From assembly GCA_030544215.1 (NCBI GenBank), contig JARZZO010000003.1, positions 24,933,879 to 24,997,878 of the forward strand: 64,000 nucleotides of DNA, written 5' to 3'. The notes under the pieces are model-generated. The model did not search any database. It was not told the DNA's origin and saw nothing but the letters and a program-made list of their open reading frames with translations. Source of the stretch: Zantedeschia hybrid cultivar (taxonomy: Eukaryota; Streptophyta; Magnoliopsida; Alismatales; Araceae). Shown here piece by piece: positions 55,302 to 64,000 of this stretch (positions are counted from its first letter, which is position 1; every line of letters begins with the position of its first letter). The position numbers and the translations under genes are program-made.

Positions 55302-58300
55302 ATGTTACTTCGATCAGGTAGGGATTTGAGCATGGCTTCAGATGCTCTTGTCAACTACGAAGGAGATGCTAATGCCCCTCTTGAATCTGATTATCACTAT
55401 GAAAATGGGGGAGATGCTAATGCCCCCCGTGATCCCCATTCTTATCCATTTCAACATGAGGGAAATCTCCAAATCCCTCCTCCTTTAGTTCATGATCAAC
55501 ATAATTCTGGCGTTGATCTTCCTCCGCATGTGCATGCGGTGTCTAATCCTGTCTTTGAGGGAGCCATGAACCCGAATGAACCCTCATCCTCTAATCCCTC
55601 TGATCTAGTTAACGCTCTCAGAGTTCTGGCCTCCCATCTAGATCCTCAACAGCTTCAGGCAATCCAATCCATCTTGAAGGGGAAGACGCCTATGCAGTCA
55701 ACTGAACCGAATCCTGTGGTTCCCCCTGCCGTTCCTCAACCTCCTCCCCATCACACTTCCTTCATTCATCAGGCTATGGAAGGCCTTCAAGTTTCAACTT
55801 CTCGGCCAGCTGGGCCACAACTATCCTCCTCAAGGCAATCGGCTAGACCGCCTATGCCAACTTATCAAAATGCCCCCGGGCATGGCGGAAGCGCTGCCGA
55901 ACCTCAACCCTATTGTCCCCCTTGCCCTACATACTCTAGGCAGCAAGCCTATCATGTACCACCACCACCTCCTCCTCAGGTTGATCCAACGACTCAAGCT
56001 CTGCTCACGAAGATGGGGCGTATGGATGAACAGTTCAATAATTTTCAGAAAATGATAGGAGTTAAGGCTGCACCTAAGATCAGTCTTCCTAGTTTTCCCG
56101 TGTTTCATTTGCCGCCCTCGGAAATGCCAGTGTATAAGAAATACAACGGTACTGGTAACCCCTTTACCCACCTGAAGGAGTTCATGTACGAATCCTTCTT
56201 CTGGCAGAATGACAAGAGGTCGTTGGCATTCCTGTTCTGGAAGTCGTTCGAAGGACCAGCTCTCGAGTGGTTCTTCTCATTAGAACCGTCAGAGGTGGAG
56301 GATTACGGTATCGTATCCCGAAAATTTATTCAACGATACCAGGACAGAGTCGCACCGTCTCTGTCCATCATTGATCTGGTTGCTGAGAAAATGAAGCCCA
56401 ATGAGAACTTCATCACATTTGCTGATAGATGGAGGAGCATGGCGGAGAAGATTAAGGATTATATGTCCGAATCTGAACAAGTCAAGATGCTGATTTCTAA
56501 TGCCACCCCCCAATACAAACTGGTCCTAGCTTTGAACAACCTGACCAGCATGGCATAACTTTACGAGAGGGCGCGTTACTGTCAGAACGCCTTCAAAGAT
56601 GCCACTTTCTCCAATGTCTTTGATCCTTACCGACCCAGCAGACCTCCACCTCAGAAGCCTACCGTGCCAAATCCTCCTAGCACGGGTCCGACAACTGAGG
56701 GCACGCTTTCCCATGAGCAGATCAGCACCATGAACAACAGTCAGCCCCAGTTCGTGAAAAATCAGCAACCACCAAGCCAGCAGGGTTATAGACCTCTAAA
56801 CCAGCAAGGTTATAGACCTCCAAACTAGCAGGGTTACAGACCTCAGCAGCAACAGTACCAGTAGCCCCCGAACTAGCAGTAGTATCAGCAACCCCAGTAC
56901 TAGCAGCATAACCAGCAGTAGTACCAGCCGCGCGCACCACCGACGTACCATAATGTACCTCCCCCAAATGATTACAATCAGCCAAGAAAGCCGCCAGGCC
57001 CTAAAAGGGCGACATATCTAGCACTCCCAGAATCTTTACTGGACATTTTCAATGCCCTGATGGCAGCCAATGCCTTAGTCCTACCCAGGGAAAAGACAAT
57101 CTGGCCCCAGAATGCCGACGCTTCCAGGTATTGCGCCTTTCACAAGCAACCTGGACATACAATAGATACCGGCTTCCAATTCCAAGATTACATCTATGAT
57201 CTTAACGATCAAGAAGGCATTTATTAGGAGGAGATGAGGAAGTACATATCTGCCTTGAAGGCAAGAAGACTTCAACAACAACAACAGCATCAACAACAAC
57301 AACCATAACAGCAACAACAACAGCAACAACAGAGAGCGCCAGCACAGGCGGTAGCACTTCCGAACATGGGTATAGTGCAGAACCCACTACCAGAGCATCA
57401 GCATCAAAATCAGATTGCCCCCATCTTGACGAATAGCCAGTCTGAGGCTAATCGAGGGCAACAGTGGAAGGTAGAGGACTCTTCCTCTATGTACTCAACA
57501 GGCCATCAACCAAGCATCGCCGACCAACCACCACGCCGTATTCTCCGCATACCTAAACCGCAACCCGTCACCATTACACCTATACCAACACCCGCATACC
57601 TTCTACCCACACCCATTACACCATCCACTACCACGCCACCATTAAACAACCATCTGCAAGCCAATTATGCGCCCCTACTGCCATCCAAACCATTACTCCG
57701 CATGCCATTCCCCACATCACCTACCACAACCACTTACCTCGGTGACATACAACCATCCAAACCGCTACTCCATATGCCATTCCCCACATCACCCGCACCA
57801 ACCACTTACCCCTCCACCATCCAACCATCTAAACCCCTCATCCGCACCACGCCTCCACCAAACAACCCTACGCCATTACCCGTTTGCCAACCCACCACAC
57901 CATCTAAACCACCCACTAACCCCGCGGTGCTCAAACTATCACCTGGACCTTCTACGCCTGAAGAGCATACGCTCTGGAGCGGGAAGATTTTCAATAAGGT
58001 CTTTCCTCAGTTTACAATCAGAGACGGCTCATCACAGCCGCCAGAGGAAGCTAATAATGATGAGAGTGCACTAGGCACTCAATACGACCTGTTGAAACAG
58101 TTAGATAGAACACCGACACAAATCTCCGTGCTTGAGTTGATCAAGAGATCCAAGACCCATCAGGAAGCCCTGATGGAGTATCTGCAGAAGGTTATGGTCA
58201 ACGAAGACGTGCCGGTGGAAAAGATCACCACACTGTTAGTTCCTCAGGGGGATCAACCCTCTATTACATTCCATACTTCGGAACTAGCACCACCACCAGC

Positions 58301-58304
58301 CTGA
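55302..58304 (+). pseudogene. Ogre-like gag, Gln-rich, many Gln-to-stop changes
   Basis: The first ATG is 55302 (MLLRSGRDLSMASD). A proline-rich region precedes the gag core: ISLPSFPVFHLPPSEMPVY, FMYESFFWQNDKRSLAFLF and SLEPSEVEDYGIVSRKF. TAA at 56556 stands for Gln (MA-stop-LYERA). The same frame continues to 58301, with at least eight more TAG/TAA stops, nearly all at expected Gln codons, through a Gln/Tyr/Pro-rich tail, then Pro/Thr-rich repeats (KPLLxMPFPTSP) near 57680-57800. TGA at 58302 looks like a changed CGA. Confidence 0.83.
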
Positions 58305-58865
58305 AGCATGGCTTTGAGCATTATGGTCAACATATGTACGAAGGCCGTAGACGCATGCCTGGTTGACACAGGGGCCTCAATCAATGTTCTATCACCGAAG
58401 ACCCTTGAACTGTGTGGTATACCTAAGGAGAAGTGGTTGCCTTCCCCTATTTCTATTACAGCTTATGACAATTCTATCCGTTCCCCTCTGGGAATGATTT
58501 ATCTGAAGGTAGAATTAGACCCTGTTTGTCACAATGAAGTCGAGTTCCACATCTTGGAAATCGATCCATCTTTGAAGGGTATCCTTGGCCGCCCTTACAT
58601 TAAGTCCCTTGAGGCAATTCCTTCCACAAATCATCAGTGCCTCAAATTTTCATACAAGGGACGCATTATTAAAATTACCAGTATGCCGATTCTTGCTACC
58701 ACTCATTCTTTGAATATCAGGCCGACTTCTTTACTTGGCCAACAACCTTTGTTGTCGATATTACAGGTTTACCGTCCTGTGGCTGATCCCTTGAAAGCTG
58801 CCACACTTAGTTCTTATCCAATTAATGTCATGAAGCGGGGGAAGTGCATGAGTACCCCTGGTTAG
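58305..58865 (+). pseudogene. Ogre-like aspartic protease
   Basis: The frame is the same as gag. The active site is LVDTGASINVLSPKTLELC, followed by the flap region and ILGRPYIKSLEAIPSTNHQ. The domain is open over its whole length and is the best-kept part of this gag-pro. It ends at TAG 58863. Confidence 0.85.
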
Positions 58866-59126
58866 AAAATTATGATGAAAGGTGGCTATCAGCCTGGAAA
58901 GGGCCTAGGCACACAATTGCAGGGCAGAACTACGCCTATTAAAGACAGCCAAAGGACACTTGATAATGTCCTGGGCTATAGGCCAAGAAAAGTCAGGCAT
59001 GATATCATTCAGCAGCAAGAAGATGAAGACGGCCAGAAGGCTTGGGAAACAATGACCACGCCATGTAAAGAAGGTCGGAATCCCCTGACATGGACCCTGC
59101 ATACACATTTTGTTAAGGGCCCATAA
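58866..59126 (+). pseudogene. G-patch-like segment after the protease
   Basis: In frame with protease it reads GGYQPGKGLGTQLQGRTTPI, a glycine pattern like G-patch domains, which bind nucleic acid or RNA helicases in other proteins. It ends at TAA 59124. Role here is inferred only. Confidence 0.7.
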
Positions 59127-59474
59127 TCAGTCATGATGATGATAATACGGTGCTAATTACTTCCCAGTTCAATCTGTATGACATCTATGGAAGAGACCTG
59201 GCCAGACATTCCTCAAAATTGCTGACGTACCAGTCCTTAGAGGCTCTGCGGCCAATGAAAAGGAGGAAATTCCAAGATCCAGAATGTGCATGGTACCGAT
59301 GGTTCGACCTGAGGGATCTGTACATTGCATTAAACAGATTATTTATTGATCCATCAGAGCCGAAGTGGCCGCCATTGATAGACGAGCCGATTGAAGGGCC
59401 CGACGCCATTTTTGACAAGAGGATCCTACTGTCCGAGGAAACAAATGAAGGGGAGACAGATGACCCCTATGAAG
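59127..59474 (+). pseudogene. Ogre-like linker between protease and RT, left part
   Basis: The frame is shifted relative to gag-pro. It contains AWYRWFDLRDLYIALNRLFI and a Pro/Asp/Glu-rich tail, cut at 59474 by the copia LTR. I know no function. It may lie near the intron that some Ogre elements carry between protease and RT. Confidence 0.6.
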
Positions 59475-61034
59475 TGTTGGTTTCTAGTTTCTCTCCGGAT
59501 CATTCATTCAGTGGAAAATAAAATATTAAAACAGCGATCTGTACCCATTTCGAATATCAAAAATCGATTATCGGATAATCGAAGTCTTACCATGTGCGGA
59601 TTCGAATCCACAACCGTTCGATTCCGTCGGTGTGACACCGCAAGCCGCGCAAGCGCCCGACCTCTAGCGAAGTCCACGCCATCCTCCTCGCAACAAATAT
59701 CCTCATGTTCCTCGTTCTTCGCAGCCATGAGACCTCCGCCGATCGCCGCAACGTTCGCCGCAACGCGCGGACGATTTCCCGTCGAACGGGAGTCGGAGAA
59801 GCGGCGAAGCAGATCCGGGGATCCGGATATGTATGGGACGCCAAAGAGAGAGAGAAACAGAGGAGGGGGCGGCTAGGGTTAGCAACAGCTTGGCTTGCTC
59901 AGCCCATTCGCTATATTTTATACTAACCGCACGGTTTTTCATAAAAACCCCCGGTTTGTATAAAACCTACTTATTTATCCATCGCCTTGAGAATCATTTG
60001 CGTGTGACCCTCTAGGCCCAATTACCAGTCTGGTTAATAGCCCAATAAGCCCAGTAACTCCTTACTGGCTTTATTAATCAATTAATAACTCTTTATTAAT
60101 TAATTAATCAATCGAATTGATGTCGCACATCGAATTCGACCGAGCATCCGATCACGTTGAGTGCCAAGCAACACCGCGTGAACCCGGAAGGTATTTGGGG
60201 TTAAGTAACCCACTCTTGGAACCTTTCCTCCGACAGTTACCGTGTTGATATAATCCTTCATTCGTACAATGCTCTCGAGTCAACTCAGGGTATGGCGAGC
60301 TGTCAAACCCTAACCGGTCGACTCACTTGGATTGGATGCCGCTGATGAATATCGGAAAACTCCTTTTCCGATATTATCGTCCGCCCTGTCCAGGGACTTT
60401 CGCGCATCCTTCCTAGAACATTCTCTCTCTAAGTACCGAGAGCGAATGATTCCTTATTGACACACAATTCCCTTCGACGGTATTCCGATGTACCCAATCC
60501 TTGGCGTATTAGAATCCCATGGATAGAGATTTGTAAGCCAAGGTCAAAGCACAGAAGTCCACCGCCAAGGTGTCCTTGGTGTCTCAGGTCCGAGGACCAT
60601 CCACGCAACTGCGACAATAGAATCAAGCTGGTTGACAGTGAGGTACAGGACCATCCAACGATTCAGTCAGATCAGTTCAGTGAACTCATTCTCCAATGAG
60701 CACCTACAGATTCGCCTTAGTGTCTCCACACAAGTGACTTATGAGATCAGTCACCCTCATCATATGAGCAGGAGTAATATGTACTAGTCTAACCGGATAT
60801 CCGATGTCCTTCTCGGATATCCTCCGACTAGGAACGATTAAGAATATGTGTATTTAAGTGATCAGTCTCATTAGTATGATCTCATCATAATCTGATCACT
60901 ATAGCACATATTTACGGACTTCATTCTGAGATGATAATTAATACGATTTACACACAATGAATATTATGCCATTATATTAATAAATGAACGAGATTACAAA
61001 GTCAGATTGGCTTGTAGGCCACCTAAGACTAACA
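59475..61034 (-). mobile_element. Solo copia LTR inside the Ogre-like element
   Basis: It runs TGTTGGTTTCTAG to GACTAACA, 1560 bp, homologous to the four other copia LTRs. TSD TGAAG lies at 59470-59474 and 61035-61039. There is no internal region. Confidence 0.9.
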
Positions 61035-61039
61035 TGAAG

Positions 61040-62099
61040 CTGGTCACACAACTGATTTTCTCTGGAGAGGAACCTATCCCTCTCGCATTTTCACACTTCA
61101 TACTCTATTCCGCATTCTGCTTCTGACCCCGACTTGGTCGCAGGTCATCATTGAATATATTCCACGGGATCCACCCATTATGATTACTCTGTCCCCACAG
61201 GACCTTCTCCCTCAATCTCCTCTCGATCTAAAGAGGATTTATGATTTAATCTGGGATATGCTACTATATGATCCCCCCAATCCTTTGGCCTTAGTGCTGC
61301 TTCCTCCATCCCATTCTTGTTTCATGATTAGTTCATCTTTTCTCCAAAAAAAAACGCTAATTTGGCAACTTCCTTCTCCTAGATCCTCATTGAGGAAAAT
61401 TCCTACTTGTCCGACTGTACCCCATCGCGTGGGTCAGTCGGGCAAGATTATCTTCTAGACTTGCTTTGTCCCTCCCCTCGGAAGGATTCTCTTGTATTCC
61501 CCCATGTACCTTATAATTTTCATCTTTCTTCGTCCTCATTAGGTCAGGATAGGGAGTCTAGTGAAGTTAGGGAGTCTAGTTCTAGGCAGGTTAATCAAGT
61601 TAAGAAGCCTAGGAAGTCTAAGGGTAGAATAATTCTAGATAGATATCTCCAGGATCTAGCTACTAAATGCCTTTCTTGCTCTATGATCCCTCAGCTGTTA
61701 GAGAATCCTATTCAGATGCCAGAAGATTGTATAGATAATGAGTCAATCAATGATGGATATGGGGTGTATGAATTGATACATGAGAAAGACCCCATTGTTG
61801 AAGATGAGGAAGATGACGAGGACGTAGTTGAGGCGTATGCCAGTGGAGTAAAAAGATTTGATGAACCCTCAGCTGCCGTAGAAGAGTCTACCAAAGAAAT
61901 CAATCTAGGGACTGAAGACGAACCTAAGGTTGTCCTCGTTAGTAAAAATCTTTCTAAAATAGATGAGAAGGCAGTAGTCCAAGTTCTCAAGGATTATAAG
62001 GACACTTTCGCCTGGAGTTATGAGGATATGCCGGGGTTAGACTCATCACTAGTGGAACATCGATTGACATTAAAGGATGGAGCTAGCCCGGTTAAGTAG
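61040..62099 (+). pseudogene. Ogre-like linker and RT N-terminal extension
   Basis: It resumes after the solo LTR. 61407-62099 is open and acidic (run of Glu/Asp near 61800), then reads VSKNLSKIDEKAVVQVLKDY and FAWSYEDMPGLDSSLVEHRL, the standard lead-in to Tat RT. TAG at 62097 stands for Gln. Confidence 0.78.
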
Positions 62100-63400
62100 A
62101 AGTTAAGGCGATTCCACCCACAAATGACTATGAAGATGAAGAAAGAAGTCGATAAGCTACATAAAGCCAACTTTATTAGAGTTGTCCTCTATCTACAATG
62201 GGTGGCCAATATAGTCACGGTTATGAAAAAGGATGAGAAGGTCAGAATCTGTATTGACTTCCGATATTTGAACCGGACATGTCCTAAAGATGACTTTCCA
62301 CTGCCTCACATTGATGTACTCATCGATAACACAGCTGGTTATGAAACACTATCATTCATAGATGGATTCTTAGGATATAATCAGATCAAGTTGGCAGAAG
62401 AGGATCAAGAGAAAACGTCATTCACTACACCTTGGGGGACATATTGCTATGTCGTGATGCCTTTTGGATTCAACAACACTGGAGCCACTTACCAGAGGAC
62501 TATGATGGCAATATTCCATGACATGATGCATATAGATTTAGAAGTGTACGTGGATGACTTGTTAGTGAAATCTAAAACTAAGGCTGAGCATGCTCAAGTT
62601 TTGGCAAGAGTGTTAAAAAGATCAAGAGAATATTAGTTGAAGATGAACCCCAAGAAATGTGTATTCGGGGTATCCTCAGGAAAATTACTTGGATTTATTA
62701 TTAGTAAGCGGGGAATTGAGATCGATCCCAATAAGGCAAAGGCTATTAGAGAAATGTCACCTTCCAAGAACTTGAAAGAGTTGAGAGGATTGATCGGGAG
62801 GTTGCAATTTATTCGCCGCTTTGTCTCCCAACATTCACAAAGGTGTAAGCCATTTTACGAGCTCACCAAGCCGGGAGTCAAATTCGATTGGGACGATAAG
62901 TGTCATGAGGCATTTGATGGATTGAAGAATTATCTAGCAAGTCCTCCTATTTTGAGACCACCATCTCCGGACAAACCTTTGATTATATACATTTCTGTCC
63001 TAGATGATGCGGTGGGGGCTGTCCTAGCACAAGAGGATGAAGAAGGAAAGGAGAGGGCAGCCTATTATCTCTCTAAACTTCTCAACCCCGCTGAACAGAG
63101 ATACACAGCGATGAAGAAAACATGTGCAATACTTGTATGGGTGGTTCAGAAATTGATGCATTACTTTCTAGCCCATGAAGTTCATCTCATCGCTAGGATG
63201 AATTCGATCAAGTTTCTCCTTGAGAAATCAGTCCTCACTGATAGACTAGCACGATGGCAAAGTTTTCTATCTCAATTTGATATCACTTACATTCAGCAGG
63301 AAGCGATCAAAGGCTATGCTATAGCAGAACATCTCGCTCACCATCCCCTTCCTCGTTTTGATCCAGTCCGATCGGAGTTTCTGGATGAGGAACTGATGTC
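62100..63400 (+). pseudogene. Ogre-like reverse transcriptase and first RNase H
   Basis: RT: VRICIDFRYLNRTCPKDDFP, FIDGFLGYNQIKLAEEDQEK, TTPWGTYCYVVMPFGFNN and the active site VYVDDLLVKSK near 62545. TAG at 62634 stands for Gln before LKMNPKKCVFGVSSGKLLGF. RNase H1-like: IIYISVLDDAVGAVLAQEDE near 62985, with the first catalytic Asp apparently replaced (ISV for VSD). The rest of the connection domain follows, with LLEKSVLTDRLARWQSFLSQ. Confidence 0.85.
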
Positions 63401-63869
63401 CATAGACAAAATCAAAGATGATATATGGACTCTGTATTTTGATGGAGCTCTGAATTCCCATGGTAAGGGTATCAGCATTATTTTGTTGTCACCTGAAGGT
63501 GTCACCATTCCACAAGTCTTTCAGCTTGACTTTCCAGTCACTAACAATATAGCTGAATATGAGGCCCTCCTTGCTGGCCTCGAGGCTGCTCATCTCCATG
63601 GAGCCACCAAACTCAGAATTGTGGGTGATAGCTAGTTGATTCTTCGCCAAGTGCTAACCAAATATCGAACTCTTGATCCCAAGCTCAAGCCTTATCAAGA
63701 ACTCACTTCTGCTTATACTAAGCTTTTCACTAAATTGATCTTCATCCATGTTCCTCGAAATCAGAACATCTTAACTGACACTCTAGCTTCCCTTGCATCT
63801 CCCTCGATTTTCCAATCAGCAGACAATCCAAATCAATCATTGTTCATAGGCATCTTTCACCCGCTGTGA
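63401..63869 (+). pseudogene. Archaeal-type second RNase H (Tat lineage mark)
   Basis: It reads WTLYFDGALNSHGKGISIIL, then NNIAEYEALLAGLEAAHLHG and KLRIVGDS, with catalytic-type Asp, Glu and Asp visible. TAG at 63633 replaces the residue after GDS, probably Gln. Downstream, TKLIFIHVPRNQNILTDTLA keeps the final Asp region. The frame ends at TGA 63867. Confidence 0.83.
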
Positions 63870-64000
63870 AAGACCCTTCATTTCTTAAGACTAAAGAAAA
63901 GTTGCTGAAGAAAGTCAGAGATGGAAATATTGTGGAAAGGCAAGATATAATGTTATTGGAATTACAAGAAGAGATGAATGATGAAGAGAAGCCATAGTAC
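63870..64000 (+). other. Ogre-like sequence toward integrase, window edge
   Basis: These 131 bases continue the element, but no integrase motif is reached before the window ends. Confidence 0.45.

Larger units (their letters stand above)
52959..64000 (+). mobile_element. Ogre/Tat-like gypsy element, runs off the window
   Basis: It has an LTR, leader, gag, protease, G-patch-like motif, RT, RNase H and a second RNase H of the archaeal type, in plus orientation. The second RNase H is the mark of the Tat lineage. It is broken by many stops and by a solo copia LTR (59475-61034). Integrase and the 3' LTR lie beyond 64000. The upstream target bases would be GACGC (52954-52958), which cannot be checked without the other end. 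Confidence 0.85.

Overview
The window is nuclear DNA from a flowering plant, most likely a monocot. The evidence is a GC-rich, intronless R2R3-MYB gene of the MYB44/70/73/77 type, many plant-type LTR retrotransposons whose primer-binding sites match initiator-methionine tRNA, and stop codons of the kind left by deaminated methylcytosine. The species cannot be named from the sequence. I support one host gene (MYB, 37124-38242); nearly everything else is transposable element sequence.

Layout. 1-11140: the gag and 5' leader of an old Ty1/copia element (minus strand), split by a Ty3/gypsy Tekay/Del-type chromovirus at 1393-10807 (TSD ATGGT). 11195-11370: a 63-bp tandem repeat built on TTGGTCGACCAA. 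12059-15494: a truncated Tekay-type element (minus) with one LTR, PBS and gag. 16785-29360: a 5'-truncated copia element (plus), split by a complete copia element of the same family (17823-27177, minus, TSD TGAGC). 29361-30032: a Tat-type LTR remnant. 31222-32770: a solo copia LTR (TSD AAGGT). 32862-33258: a long imperfect inverted repeat. 33259-40436: the gene island with the MYB gene, then a probable tRNA-derived SINE at about 39110-39231. 40437-64000: a nest in which a Tat-type gypsy element holds a Tekay-family solo LTR (TSD TATGA), which holds a gag-only element with LTRs of 2.7 kb (43654-50579, TSD AACAG). The same Tat element is cut at 52958 by an Ogre-like element with an archaeal-type second RNase H. 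That element contains another solo copia LTR (59475-61034, TSD TGAAG) and runs off the window.

Two structural signals deserve most attention. (1) About 70 copies of a dyad, GCGTC-N10-GACGC, usually inside AAAT...ATTT arms, fill the LTRs of three Tekay-type subfamilies, the LTR and leader of the Ogre-like element, and an unassigned stretch at 16.6 kb. The arms are conserved and the spacer is essentially always 10 nt, but the spacer sequence varies. (2) The leader of the copia family carries an array of stem-loops. A near-constant loop (core CTTGTGGATAGCACAACAA) sits between flanking stems that differ in sequence from unit to unit yet stay complementary, and three of the four mismatches in the younger copy become G-U pairs on the element's own transcript strand. 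I know of no description of either, but could not search.

Nearly all coding regions in the elements are broken. In the full-length Tekay element gag-pol is one uninterrupted frame apart from five stops, each explained by one C-to-T or G-to-A change, which suggests silencing by methylation rather than structural decay.
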